Origin: Vibrio mimicus
GTDB lineage: Bacteria; Pseudomonadota; Gammaproteobacteria; Enterobacterales; Vibrionaceae
DNA length: 64,000 bases
Direction of reading: 5' to 3'
Assembly (NCBI RefSeq): GCF_019048845.1
Contig: NZ_CP077425.1
Coordinates: forward strand, 806,001-870,000
The notes beneath the pieces were generated by a model. The model was given only the letters and a program-made list of their open reading frames with translations. It searched no databases and was not told the DNA's origin. Of this stretch, positions 28,047-37,158 are shown piece by piece. How positions within the stretch are numbered: the stretch's first letter is position 1; each line of letters opens with the position of its first letter. The position numbers were made by a program, and so were the translations under genes.

Positions 28047-28625
28047 ATGAACATGCTGACGTTTGATAAAACAGAAATCCAACACCAAAATAAACCCTTT
28101 ATCGCAGAAGCTGTCTTCGCCGTTGAAACAGTCGCGGCCAATCAGCAACGTGAAAAGCAAACGAAAGCCAAGCAACTATTGGATCGTCTTTTCCCTTTGG
28201 AAAATGGCACTCATCAAGACGTTACGGCTTACGTGATTGATTACAACCATCTGTTGGCTTACTTCCAAGATGGACGTCACAGTGGGTTGAAATACCCTAA
28301 ACAATTTGTGGCGTTTAATGGCAGCAAAGAGAACCCAAGCCATCTTTTATTTCGAGATGGGCAAGGTAGCCATGTTGAAATGACGCTAGGTTGTCAGCGC
28401 GGTACGGGGTGTATTGAATTGCGCGAAATTGCCGATATTCAACTAGAAACCTGCACCGTATTGAACCATACCAATGAGCAAATGCAGCCTTGTACTACGA
28501 TTCGTCATTGGGTAAGCCTAATTAAAGGGGATGGGCAAGGTCGCCCACAAGCCTTGACGGAAGAGAAAGAATATACCTCACGTAATGGAGAAGAATATTT
28601 TTTGGGTAATTGCTTCTCACATTAA
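28047..28625 (+). CDS. Stand-alone malate synthase G-like domain protein
   Basis: The 192-residue protein resembles the early part of malate synthase G, roughly its inserted alpha/beta domain: LLDRLFPLENGTHQDVTAY, LKYPKQFVAFNGSKENPSHL and HVEMTLGC follow the order there, and SLIKGDGQG with EKEYTSRNGEEY recalls NWLGLMKGDL and DR-YT. The catalytic barrel residues (Arg, Glu, Asp) are absent because the protein stops before them. A GAGGG site precedes the ATG at 28047. The divergent regulator is of RamB/PrpR type, which fits a glyoxylate link. It cannot be a malate synthase by itself. Homology is judged by eye. Confidence 0.65.
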   Translation: MNMLTFDKTEIQHQNKPFIAEAVFAVETVAANQQREKQTKAKQLLDRLFPLENGTHQDVTAYVIDYNHLLAYFQDGRHSGLKYPKQFVAFNGSKENPSHLLFRDGQGSHVEMTLGCQRGTGCIELREIADIQLETCTVLNHTNEQMQPCTTIRHWVSLIKGDGQGRPQALTEEKEYTSRNGEEYFLGNCFSH

Positions 28626-28641
28626 CTCATCATCCAAATAC

Positions 28642-28679
28642 AAAAAAGCCAAAAATACCTGTGGTGTTTTTGGCTTTTT
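28642..28679 (+). terminator. Rho-independent terminator
   Basis: AAAAAGCCAAAAATACC pairs with GGTGTTTTTGGCTTTTT (one T-G pair) around TGT, with a T-run. It ends the malate-synthase-like gene and is nearly symmetric, so it may also serve the converging GGDEF gene. Confidence 0.85.
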
Positions 28680-28750
28680 GCGATTGATACGTACCTGTGA
28701 GAAACCGTGTTTTAGTTTATGCCGATGACATGTGCTGCAGTTGTTCAGCA

Positions 28751-29767
28751 TTAAATCGGCATTACACGATTACGTCCGAGATTTTTCGCCTCATACAATA
28801 ATCCATCAGCACGACCAATCATGGCTTCTAAGGATTCACCTTGGATATTTTCTACCACACCAAATGATGCGGTAATGCTACCCACTGATTGCCCACTGCG
28901 CCTGTCTTTTACATTGAGTTTTTCAATTGAGCGTCGGACGGACTCGGCAAACTGTCTAGCGATACGGAGTGATTTATTCGGGGCAATGATAGCGAATTCT
29001 TCTCCTCCGTAGCGGTAGGCCGTCACACCATCACGACATAGGCTTTGTAGGCGTTTAGCAATAGCGCGGATGATTTGGTCACCAAACAGGTGGCCGTAAG
29101 TATCATTAAGAGCTTTAAAATGATCAATATCGAGCATAATCAAGCTAACGGGGTGGCCAGCATGACTCAACGTAAACATATCGCCATCAAATGCACGGCG
29201 GTTATAGAGGCCTGAAAGGCTGTCAAACAGCGCATCTTTCTGTACCTTGGCCAGTTGCTCTTTTAGGCGAGATATCTCAAGCGTCGCAGCGTTCAATTGA
29301 TTATTGAGAAAGTTGGTCGAGTGGCGAATGTCTTTCGAGTCATTGACCAAACGGCGGATCACTGTCATCACCTCTTCAATCGAGAGGTTGTCCTGTTCGA
29401 CTCGCTCTAAATCTTTAAAACTTTTATCAATCACATTAGCAAAGGAGCTTGTATCACTTAGGGTATCACTCATAGAGCTGCCGATTTCACCCAATAGCAC
29501 TTCAACATTCGCACGTAATTGGTTGATATTCGTTTCTGCTTTGCTAGCAATGAACTGCTGATATAAATGCTCCCCAGAGGCTGGGGGACAAAGGCCAAAA
29601 TTTTCTAGTACCGCATCCATTTCCGCATTGAGTTGCGGAATTGCGTGATCAACGTAGGTATACCAGAGTGCATAATTCACTGGTGTGGCGGCTACATGAT
29701 GTTTCATCATCAATGGAACGGCTTTTTTTAAGTTAGCCGTGGATTTCTTGAAATCTTCAGTTGTCAT
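28751..29767 (-). CDS. Soluble diguanylate cyclase (VCA0956-like)
   Basis: The 338-residue protein has a helical N-terminal region without membrane segments (FKKSTANLKKAVPLMMKHHV), a coiled coil near residues 145-175, and a GGDEF domain starting at DSLSGLYNRRAFDGD. The loop is GGEEF. In the I-site position Arg is present but the Asp is replaced by Val (RDGV), so feedback inhibition is probably absent. I recognise it as VCA0956, often used as a strong c-di-GMP source; this is from memory. The ATG at 29767 (MTTEDFKKS) is preferred to a GTG 18 bases earlier. Confidence 0.93.
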   Translation of the reverse strand: MTTEDFKKSTANLKKAVPLMMKHHVAATPVNYALWYTYVDHAIPQLNAEMDAVLENFGLCPPASGEHLYQQFIASKAETNINQLRANVEVLLGEIGSSMSDTLSDTSSFANVIDKSFKDLERVEQDNLSIEEVMTVIRRLVNDSKDIRHSTNFLNNQLNAATLEISRLKEQLAKVQKDALFDSLSGLYNRRAFDGDMFTLSHAGHPVSLIMLDIDHFKALNDTYGHLFGDQIIRAIAKRLQSLCRDGVTAYRYGGEEFAIIAPNKSLRIARQFAESVRRSIEKLNVKDRRSGQSVGSITASFGVVENIQGESLEAMIGRADGLLYEAKNLGRNRVMPI

Positions 29768-29979
29768 CACTTCATTCAAATACACTAGATATTTTCATAA
29801 CCTTAAGATTAGCGGATTTGGAATGGAAACGCTGCAAAATTGTTTGTTTCCATAGGTAAGAAAAATAGGTATGCCTCAAGAAATATCGACTTTGATAATC
29901 CAAATAGGTAATTGCTTGACTATCATAAAGTTAAGTGAATATTGGGCCTGTGTGCTGAGTATTGAAAGGGAGCATTGAT

Positions 29980-30507
29980 ATGGACTCAGTAGAAAGAATG
30001 GTGAGGGAATGGGGCAGCCAAAAGCCAGAGTTAAATACGTTGCCAATGTCGATCATTGATCGCTTACTGCGCATCACTAAACGCATAGAACTGGCAATGG
30101 CAGAGTTTTACCAGCAGATAGGGTTAACTCAAGGTGAGTTTGAGGTACTTATGGTATTGCGCCGAGCAGGTTCACCTTATTGCTTAACACCCACCGATTT
30201 GCAGATTATTACGCTGCTCAGTTCTGGTGCGATGACTCATCGCTTGAGCAAATTGGAGACAAAAGGATTGGTAACTCGGAGTATGAGCAAATATGACCGG
30301 CGTAGTGTTGAAGTCACATTAACCGATAAAGGGCTAAATCGCACAGAGTCACTATTACCAGAATTTGTTGCTTTACATGAGCGTGTACTGAGGCATTTTT
30401 CCGAAGAAGAGCAAGATACCCTAACCAATCAGTTACAGCAGTGGTTAAGTCATTATGAACAGCTATGGCTTATTCCTGAGCTATTCAACGACAATCGGCA
30501 GCGCTAA
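29980..30507 (+). CDS. MarR-family transcriptional regulator
   Basis: The 175-residue protein contains a winged helix-turn-helix of the MarR type: LTQGEFEVLMVLRRAGSPY, TLLSSGAMTHRLSKLETKG, and a wing with SKYDRRSVEVTLTDKG. An N-terminal extension of about 35 residues precedes the domain. MarR proteins bind phenolic or oxidative signals and repress nearby genes. No obvious target is adjacent; cheV converges on it. AAGGGA lies before the ATG at 29980. Confidence 0.88.
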   Translation: MDSVERMVREWGSQKPELNTLPMSIIDRLLRITKRIELAMAEFYQQIGLTQGEFEVLMVLRRAGSPYCLTPTDLQIITLLSSGAMTHRLSKLETKGLVTRSMSKYDRRSVEVTLTDKGLNRTESLLPEFVALHERVLRHFSEEEQDTLTNQLQQWLSHYEQLWLIPELFNDNRQR

Positions 30508-30536
30508 GGCTGCCGATTATCTCTCTAGAATTACTT

Positions 30537-31457
30537 TTAGTGGTGCTGCAAACGTTGACCTTCAAGCATTTTAGCGCCACGTAGCATGGCTTCAACTAGC
30601 TCTGTTGCGTTGAACTTTTCTAACGCTTCGTGTGCACCAACTTGATGTGCGCGATCAACACAGATTTCACTCGACAGTGAGGTATGCAAAATGCAGTAAG
30701 CATGGTTTAACTGCGGGTCATTTTGTACTTCAAAAGCGAGTTCATATCCATCTAGCCCTGGCATTTCAATATCACTGACAAGAATATCGATGGCTTGCTG
30801 TTTACGAGCCATTTCTCGCATCAAGACAAGAGCATCATTACCATTTATACAGATGTGATAGGGAATATTAATGCTGTCTAGAGCATCCGAAAGCTGCTTA
30901 CGAGCGATCGAAGAGTCATCCACTAACAAAATCTGTAATGGTTTTAAGCGTTCGCGCTCAATATCGGTCAGCATAGGTACTTTTGACGATTCGTACTGCG
31001 GATAAATCTTCGAAAGCAGCAATTCCACATCGAGCAGTTGTACAATTTTGTCTTGATAACGAGTGATCCCTGTAACGAAGACATCATGTCCTGCGGTCGA
31101 GGGAGAAGACTCAATATGCTTCCAATCACATTCAATGATCTTTTCGATACTTCTGACAATGAAAGCCACTACAGTACGCAAACAATCGGTGACGATCAGA
31201 TAGCATTTCTGATACTCGCTAGGCTGAATCGGACGGAAACCAATCGCCGCTGCCATGTCAATCACGGGCACGGTTAAATTACGTATTGTGACAGTTCCTA
31301 TCACATGGTGATGTGAATAGGGGATCTGTGTCATTGGCTGATAGGTGACAATTTCCCTGACTTTAAGTGTGCCGATAGCGAAAAGCTGCTGCTGGGCACT
31401 GAGTGTGAACATCAACATTCCTTGTGATTGATTCGCTTTACTGACGACTTTAGCCAT
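30537..31457 (-). CDS. cheV: Chemotaxis coupling protein CheV
   Basis: The 306-residue protein joins an N-terminal CheW-like domain (residues 12-155, with FAIGTLKVREIVTYQPMTQI) and a C-terminal receiver domain (LQILLVDDSSIARKQL, phospho-acceptor in ILVSDIEMPGLDGYEL). CheV couples receptors to CheA and is tuned by phosphorylation. There is no other che gene in the window except receptors, so it is an orphan copy among several in Vibrio. It is transcribed alone. Confidence 0.94.
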   Translation of the reverse strand: MAKVVSKANQSQGMLMFTLSAQQQLFAIGTLKVREIVTYQPMTQIPYSHHHVIGTVTIRNLTVPVIDMAAAIGFRPIQPSEYQKCYLIVTDCLRTVVAFIVRSIEKIIECDWKHIESSPSTAGHDVFVTGITRYQDKIVQLLDVELLLSKIYPQYESSKVPMLTDIERERLKPLQILLVDDSSIARKQLSDALDSINIPYHICINGNDALVLMREMARKQQAIDILVSDIEMPGLDGYELAFEVQNDPQLNHAYCILHTSLSSEICVDRAHQVGAHEALEKFNATELVEAMLRGAKMLEGQRLQHH

Positions 31458-31630
31458 AGTTCATTCTTTATCTGGTCGGACTAATACTTATACTAACCTA
31501 AAATACCGTATCAGCAACGGAATGGCCTGAATTTAACCAATATTCGATAGATCCACTTTGATCTTAGGCATGCGTTTACATTTATTGCTGATCGAGTACA
31601 CTACGCGGCTCGATAAAACAAGGGGGAAAC

Positions 31631-31909
31631 ATGGCTCGTACCGCGGCAGCTTTGCACATTCTGGTCAAACACAAAGAACAAGCAGACGATATTCTGGCTC
31701 AGCTAAAGAAAGGGGCGAAGTTTCACGTTTTAGCCAAAAAATACTCGACTTGTCCGTCTGGTAAAAAAGGCGGTGACTTGGGTGAATTTCGCCAAGGCCA
31801 AATGGTTCCAGCCTTTGATAAAGCCTGCTTCCAAGGTGAAGTGTTAACGCCTCAACTGGTCAAAACCAAATTTGGTTGGCACGTTGTTAAGGTACTTTAC
31901 AGAACATAG
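31631..31909 (+). CDS. ppiC: Parvulin-type peptidyl-prolyl isomerase
   Basis: The 92-residue single-domain protein matches Ppi[49 protein letters not shown] and [11 protein letters not shown]. It lacks a signal peptide, so it is cytoplasmic. Parvulins catalyse cis-trans isomerisation of prolyl bonds. AAGGGGG precedes the ATG. Confidence 0.94.
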   Translation: MARTAAALHILVKHKEQADDILAQLKKGAKFHVLAKKYSTCPSGKKGGDLGEFRQGQMVPAFDKACFQGEVLTPQLVKTKFGWHVVKVLYRT

Positions 31910-32083
31910 AGCGCATGCGCAGCTAAGATCATGGCAGACACGAATTGAGCTGCGATTGGCGTCTTATAAAAACATCGATTTCTCTTATGCAAGCTGCTTA
32001 ATGCTTATTGGTCGAGTAAAGCACTGCTTCAGTGGGGGGGATTACCGATGAGATTAAATACGTTGAAAACTCAGTTTCACGTT

Positions 32084-33004
32084 TTAATTTGAGTGAATAC
32101 CGAATGACTGCATCAATTCACAAATTGTACTTTCAAGCCACTGTATCAGCGAGGTATTGCGCCATTTCACCCCATAGATGTAGCAGAAGTATCCCTCCAA
32201 TTTAGGGAAGGCTTCATCCGCTTCTAGGCTTGTATAGCTTGCATCTAATTGCCGAATTAAATATTGCGAGCATGGGAACAGTAAGTCTCTTTGTTTAATT
32301 GCATCGAGAATGACATTAATGTGAGTTGTTCGTAATTGAATTCTAGGTTGGATATCAAAAGGTCTGAGAAGCTTTGAAATATGCTGCTCTTTTTCGTTCC
32401 AATCTTTGATGATGTGTACGGCAAACGGATATTTTTGGACATCACTCAGCGTTAATAACTGACCTGCGTGTGGATGGTCAGCCCGACAGGCAATTCCGAA
32501 ATGATCCCTACCGCCTTTTTTTTGCACAAAGTGTTTCGGTAAATCCATGGGGAAATAGTTTATTCCAAACAGAATTTCACCATTTTCAATCTTATTGGGT
32601 GTATTTTCTGTCCAGTCTTCAATGGTGAGATTTACTAAGGGCGCTTTCTCTGCCAAAGCTTGGCTGAGAGCGGCTGCAAACCATTGACCAATGGAGCTGT
32701 TCATTGCGATGCGTAAATCGATCTGTAGCGTTTGGGGATCAAATTCTGTGGACTGTTCAACCAGTTGTTCAATGGCATGAATGAGGTCGTTCAATGGGTT
32801 TTTGAGTGACTCAGCTTTAGGCGTTAGCGCCATTTGTCCGCCACTTCTTACTAATAAATCGTCACCGAGCAGTTCTCTTAGCTTTCTTAAAGAACGACTT
32901 ACCGCTGGTTGGCTGGTGGAAAGTCGCTCTGCGGTAAGCGTAGTACTTTGAGTTTCGAGCAAAGCGGTTAGGACTTTTAATAAGTTGTAATCAAAATTCG
33001 CCAC
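32084..33004 (-). CDS. LysR-family regulator, divergent from the DUF1254 gene
   Basis: The 306-residue protein has the LysR N-terminus of the LeuO/NodD-like subgroup (FDYNLLKVLTALLETQSTTL, SQPAVSRSLRKLRELLGDDL). The start codon is GTG. The effector domain continues to the C-terminus without breaks. The DUF1254 gene begins 135 bases away on the other strand and is the likely target. Confidence 0.87.
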   Translation of the reverse strand: MANFDYNLLKVLTALLETQSTTLTAERLSTSQPAVSRSLRKLRELLGDDLLVRSGGQMALTPKAESLKNPLNDLIHAIEQLVEQSTEFDPQTLQIDLRIAMNSSIGQWFAAALSQALAEKAPLVNLTIEDWTENTPNKIENGEILFGINYFPMDLPKHFVQKKGGRDHFGIACRADHPHAGQLLTLSDVQKYPFAVHIIKDWNEKEQHISKLLRPFDIQPRIQLRTTHINVILDAIKQRDLLFPCSQYLIRQLDASYTSLEADEAFPKLEGYFCYIYGVKWRNTSLIQWLESTICELMQSFGIHSN

Positions 33005-33139
33005 AGAGTTATCTCAGTATTAATATGCCAAATCACCATATCACATTTGATATTATCTAAATACCTAATGGTCATTTAAAGTATAAGTAAAGAAGCCCTA
33101 TTCTAGTGCCAACAACAGAATCACTAGGTAGGTTTTAAG

Positions 33140-34477
33140 ATGAAAATGACAACGAGAACAAAAACGTTCACCGCTGAACTAGGAATTGGTTTATTTGGTG
33201 TAGGCATGTTTGCTGGCAACGGCGCGATGGCAGCGAGTCAATCGGATGCTGAATTGGCCAAGAATGCCTACATTTATGGCTATTCAATCGACGAAGCCTA
33301 CAAGTTTTTCTACCGTACTGTGGTTGAAAAAGACTACCCACTAAACCGTTTTCAGAATATCCGCCACATTGCTGACGATACTTATAGTGATCACGTAACG
33401 ATCAACAACGACACTTTACATGTCATGGGCTGGCTTGATGTGGCGGCCGAGCCAGTCATCGTCAGTGTTCCTGATATGGATGAAGGACGATACTGGATTC
33501 TGCACACCATGGATATGGGGCATTACACCAATGCAATGATTGGCTCACGTACTCAAGGTACCAAAGGTGGGCGTTACATGTTTGCATCCCAATCTTGGCA
33601 AGGTGAAGTTCCGGCTTCGGTTGATAAAGTGATTCGTGTCGAGAGTAGCTTAGTTAAGCTCATGGGGCGTATCATGGCGGTAGGTAAAGAAGACGAAAAA
33701 GTGGCATTGAACTACATGGATCAATGGACGCTGCGCACTTTATCTGAATACCTAGGAGAAAATGGGCCGAAGCCGGTTGAGCGTAAATATCCGGATGTGA
33801 ACAACACCTCATGGCTTGAACGCGTTAATTTTATGCTGTGCGACGGCAGCATGGCTGACGCTGATAAAATGTGGGTCGAGCAATACAAATCCATTGGTAT
33901 TGAAGCCTGTAAATATGATTTCACTGGGAAGCAGCTTGAACTCGCTAAAATAGGTGAAAAAGCAGGAATGGAGCATTTGCTTCAATTAGCGCCCAAAATT
34001 GTCGATTCACGCAAACTATTGGGTACGCGAGAAAGCTTAGGCACAGGTGCTCGCGATGAGTTTGCCGAAGGCACATTGATTGGTCAGTGGGGATTACCAC
34101 CTGTCGAAGCGAGCTACCGCCAAGCGGTTGTGGATTCTGACGGAGATATCCTCGATGGCTCTAAGCATGATTATGTGATGCGTTTTAAAGCCCCTAACAC
34201 CAGTGAATTTTGGTCTGTGACGACGTATGCCAACGATATGCGCTTGATGGAAAAAAATGCCATGAATCGCCATAGTCGTGGTGACCGTACGCTAAAACCT
34301 GATGCCGATGGTTATTACACGATTTACATGAGTTCTGATACGAAAGGTAGAGAAAACGATAGTAATTTCCTTCCTATCCCGAACAAGCCGTTCTACAACG
34401 TCCTGCGTTTGTATGGGCCAGATGCTGATATTCAGAGCGGTAAATATCAAATGCCTGCCACGGTTAAAGTGAAGTGA
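33140..34477 (+). CDS. Exported DUF1254/DUF1214 protein
   Basis: The 445-residue protein has a signal peptide (residues 1-31, ending GAMAASQ) and then a DUF1254 domain (YIYGYSIDEAYKFFYRTVVE, VTINNDTLHVMGWLDV) and a DUF1214 domain near the C-terminus (FWSVTTYANDMRLME, DGYYTIYMSSD). Families of this type are periplasmic and of unknown reaction. The divergent LysR gene suggests inducible expression. No cofactor motif is evident. Confidence 0.88.
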   Translation: MKMTTRTKTFTAELGIGLFGVGMFAGNGAMAASQSDAELAKNAYIYGYSIDEAYKFFYRTVVEKDYPLNRFQNIRHIADDTYSDHVTINNDTLHVMGWLDVAAEPVIVSVPDMDEGRYWILHTMDMGHYTNAMIGSRTQGTKGGRYMFASQSWQGEVPASVDKVIRVESSLVKLMGRIMAVGKEDEKVALNYMDQWTLRTLSEYLGENGPKPVERKYPDVNNTSWLERVNFMLCDGSMADADKMWVEQYKSIGIEACKYDFTGKQLELAKIGEKAGMEHLLQLAPKIVDSRKLLGTRESLGTGARDEFAEGTLIGQWGLPPVEASYRQAVVDSDGDILDGSKHDYVMRFKAPNTSEFWSVTTYANDMRLMEKNAMNRHSRGDRTLKPDADGYYTIYMSSDTKGRENDSNFLPIPNKPFYNVLRLYGPDADIQSGKYQMPATVKVK

Positions 34478-34910
34478 TTGCGATAAATTCGAGTGCTCAC
34501 TTGTCCATGAGTGGGCACTCTTATGCAAAATTAATTTTTGAACGAGAATCATAATTTATATTTAATAGTGTTCCATATAATATGTAACGAGCGCTTAATT
34601 ACATAAAACTTTCAGCAAGCTTGAGGAAAATTAGCAACAACTTATTTATCTTGTTGATTTATGATGCATAAGGGTTTTGTTGCTTATTTTGTGGTGTTTT
34701 TTTTAAGCAACGTAATTTATATGTCAAAAAAATATATAAATTTGCTATTGATATTCTTAATATTGAGAAAGGTTCTTAACCGACTGAATTATACCGAATA
34801 AATCTCCATTTCTGACGGCTTCAACATTTGTCTTAATTTCTGAACATTGACTTCGCTTTTCTTAACGTTAGTTTTAATCATGCTAGCCTTGATTTGTTAG
34901 GAGGGGTGAA
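34478..34910 (+). promoter_or_regulatory. Long upstream region of vpsT
   Basis: This AT-rich stretch of about 430 bases lies between the DUF1254 gene and vpsT. In V. cholerae, VpsR, VpsT and HapR act on the vpsT promoter. I see AT-rich half-sites near 34641-34662 that could suit HapR, but cannot place the sites with confidence. An in-frame 26-codon frame at 34721-34801 has no ribosome site. Confidence 0.5.
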
Positions 34911-35585
34911 ATGAAAGAAGGAAATAAACTAAACGTTAGAATGCTTTCTGATGTTTGTATGCAGTCCAGATTGTTGAAGGAAGCGCTAGAGGCAAAACTG
35001 CCAGTTGCGCTAGAAATTACGCCATTTTCTGAACTGTGGCTTGAAGAAAATAAACCTGAAAGCCGAAATATAGAGATGTTGATGATTGATTACTCTCGAA
35101 TCTCGGATGATGCTTTGACCGATTACAGTTCATTTAAGCACATATGCTGTCCTGATGCGAAAGAAGTAATTATCAATTGTCCGCAAGATATAGAGCATAA
35201 GCTGCTCTTTAAATGGAATAATCTTGCAGGTGTTTTTTATATTGACGATGATATTGATACCCTTATCAAAGGTATGAGTAAAATCTTACAAGATGAGATG
35301 TGGCTTGCTCGCAAGTTAGCGCAAGAATATATTCTTCATTATCGGTCTGGTAACTCAGTCGTTACCTCTCAAATGTATGCAAAACTAACAAAAAGAGAGC
35401 AGCAGATTATTAAGTTGCTCGGTAGTGGGTCATCGAATATTGAAATTGCCGATAAACTGTTTGTCAGTGAAAATACGGTAAAAACACATTTGCATAATGT
35501 ATTTAAGAAAATTAATGCCAAAAATCGCTTGCAGGCACTCATTTGGGCAAAAAACAATATAGGCATTGAAGAAGTCAATTCCTAA
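34911..35585 (+). CDS. vpsT: Biofilm regulator VpsT (LuxR/CsgD family, c-di-GMP binding)
   Basis: The 224-residue protein matches VpsT: an atypical receiver domain (residues 8-125) and a LuxR-type HTH (LTKREQQIIKLLGSGSSNIE, NTVKTHLHNVFKKINAKNR) at the C-terminus. VpsT binds c-di-GMP and activates vps exopolysaccharide genes and represses motility. The c-di-GMP motif, given from memory as W-[FLM]-[TS]-R, lies at 131-134. Here the codons at 35301-35312 read Trp-Leu-Ala-Arg, so position 133 is Ala rather than Thr/Ser. W131 and R134 are retained. GGAGGGG lies before the ATG. GGDEF genes on both sides supply the ligand. Confidence 0.97.
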   Translation: MKEGNKLNVRMLSDVCMQSRLLKEALEAKLPVALEITPFSELWLEENKPESRNIEMLMIDYSRISDDALTDYSSFKHICCPDAKEVIINCPQDIEHKLLFKWNNLAGVFYIDDDIDTLIKGMSKILQDEMWLARKLAQEYILHYRSGNSVVTSQMYAKLTKREQQIIKLLGSGSSNIEIADKLFVSENTVKTHLHNVFKKINAKNRLQALIWAKNNIGIEEVNS

Positions 35586-35636
35586 GCAGGTTTACCTAAT
35601 TTCTGCTCTCCATGTGAAGCCGGAGAATCCTAATTG

Positions 35637-35673
35637 AACAAGGTCGAACAATGCGACCTTGTTTGCTTTTTCT
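35637..35673 (+). terminator. Terminator after vpsT
   Basis: AACAAGGTCG and CGACCTTGTT form a perfect 10-bp stem with a 7-base loop, followed by TGCTTTTTCTTT. Confidence 0.82.
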
Positions 35674-35705
35674 TTCGGGTAAAATGGTGGTTGAGGGATA
35701 GCGAG

Positions 35706-36026
35706 TTACTCTACAACGACGGCTGTGCCGCTAATCGATACCATCAACATTCCATTCGTTTTGCCAAAGGTTTCGTAATCTAAATCGACACCGACTACCG
35801 CGTTTGCCCCGAGTGCAGCAGCCTGTTGTTGCAATTCCTCTAGCGCCATCGCGCGGGCTTTTTCTAATTCACGTTCATACGTACCAGAGCGGCCCCCCAC
35901 AATATCGCGGATCCCTGCAAATAGATCTTTAAAAATGTTGGCCCCGAGGATGGCTTCGCCCGCAATCACTCCGCAGTAACGGACAATGCGTTTACCTTCA
36001 ACGTTTGGCGTGGTTGTGACAATCAT
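35706..36026 (-). CDS. YbjQ/UPF0145 family protein
   Basis: The 106-residue protein matches the YbjQ (PF01906) family: [40 protein letters not shown] and [13 protein letters not shown]. The family forms pentamers and was named a heavy-metal-binding domain, but its role is not settled. The ATG at 36026 has AAAGGAA upstream; an upstream in-frame ATG would add a non-family extension. It appears to be a single-gene unit. Confidence 0.88.
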   Translation of the reverse strand: MIVTTTPNVEGKRIVRYCGVIAGEAILGANIFKDLFAGIRDIVGGRSGTYERELEKARAMALEELQQQAAALGANAVVGVDLDYETFGKTNGMLMVSISGTAVVVE

Positions 36027-36200
36027 GTTCTTTCCTTTATTCAGCAAGATGCTTGTTGGATTATCAGGCCGAAAATAAGTTCCCAATCAGGTGTTGAGTC
36101 TATCCATCAGCAATATTGATCTTGGAGATTAATAACTTGAATTGCTGAGTATGATTAAGCCAGATATAACGCGCATCTTATTGTTCATGTAGTGAGAATC

Positions 36201-36809
36201 ATGGCGTTAGACGCATTAATGGATGCAATTGCAGACCGAGGTTGGTATGTGTGGGACGATTTTTTGAACCCACAAGAAGTGCAAGCACTACGAGAGTGTG
36301 TTCCTGAACATTGGAAACGGGCGCGCATTGGAAGAAACGAGGAGACACAACGCGCAACGGATATTCGCAGTGACAAAATCCAGTGGTTAGATCTTTCGAT
36401 GGGGCAACCTATCCAAGACTACTTAGAACGGATGGAGCAGATCCGGCGTGAAGTGAATCGCCATTTTTTTTTGGGGCTTTTTGAGTACGAAGCGCACTTC
36501 GCGAAATATGAGGCGGGTGACTTCTATCTTAAGCATCTCGATTCTTTCCGAGGCAACGAAAACCGCAAATTAACCACAGTGTTTTATCTCAATGAACAGT
36601 GGACGCCAGCCGATGGCGGTGAACTGAAAATTTACGATTTGCAGGACAACTGGATTGAAACGTTAGCTCCAGTGGCGGGGCGTTTGGTGGTATTCCTCTC
36701 TGAGCGTTTTCCGCATGAGGTACTGGAAGCACATGCAGACCGTGTGAGTATCGCGGGTTGGTTTCGTACCAATGGGGTAAGTGGTAATAAACTAGATATT
36801 GCTAATTAA
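36201..36809 (+). CDS. 2-oxoglutarate/Fe(II)-dependent oxygenase (prolyl hydroxylase-like)
   Basis: The 202-residue enzyme has the facial triad of 2OG oxygenases: the HxD in YLKHLDSFRG near residue 114, the distal His in FPHEVLEA near 174 and the 2OG-binding Arg in SIAGWFRTN near 189. The fold is of the SM-20/PHD type. E. coli has no close counterpart of known substrate; protein or small-molecule hydroxylation are both possible. The ATG at 36201 is used rather than a GTG 9 bases earlier. It stands alone. Confidence 0.82.
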   Translation: MALDALMDAIADRGWYVWDDFLNPQEVQALRECVPEHWKRARIGRNEETQRATDIRSDKIQWLDLSMGQPIQDYLERMEQIRREVNRHFFLGLFEYEAHFAKYEAGDFYLKHLDSFRGNENRKLTTVFYLNEQWTPADGGELKIYDLQDNWIETLAPVAGRLVVFLSERFPHEVLEAHADRVSIAGWFRTNGVSGNKLDIAN

Positions 36810-36908
36810 CCATCCACAAACGGCTTGAAGCGGCAACATAAAGTCATCCGAATATAAAACACAAGGCAGCTCGTCACAGCCGTGCTGCCTTGTGTCGTTC
36901 AACGTGGG

Positions 36909-37154
36909 TTATTTGAAATGAATAACAGAGAAATGGGGCTGTTCACTTAAGGCTTCCATTGAACTTAACTGCCCAGTTTCGAGCAACCACGTCTCTTCTT
37001 CACCACGAAGTTCAATGCATTCCTGTTTTTGGCTATTACGCTGGGTATCGGACGCGACACCGTAGTACACCTCACCATTTTTCATTGTCAATTTGACTGG
37101 CAGATGGAACAAACAGGCCAGTTCAATGTAATCGTATTGACTGCAGCTAACCAT
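36909..37154 (-). CDS. rof: Rof (YaeO)-like Rho antiterminator
   Basis: The 81-residue protein resembles Rof: SQYDYIELACLFHLPVKLTM with acidic and aromatic residues, GEVYYGVASDTQRNSQKQEC and a C-terminal acidic helix. E. coli Rof (84 residues) binds Rho and inhibits termination. The ATG lies 4 bases after the speG stop in the same direction, so the two share an mRNA. The ribosome site is weak, which suggests translational coupling to speG. Confidence 0.78.
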   Translation of the reverse strand: MVSCSQYDYIELACLFHLPVKLTMKNGEVYYGVASDTQRNSQKQECIELRGEEETWLLETGQLSSMEALSEQPHFSVIHFK

Positions 37155-37158
37155 GTTT

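Noticed and set aside
34721..34801. 26-codon hydrophobic frame in the vpsT upstream region
   Set aside because: No ribosome site and low-complexity AT-rich sequence; likely chance.
34478..34910. c-di-GMP riboswitch in the vpsT leader
   Set aside because: I could not find the conserved GEMM core; the known riboswitches of V. cholerae lie at other genes.
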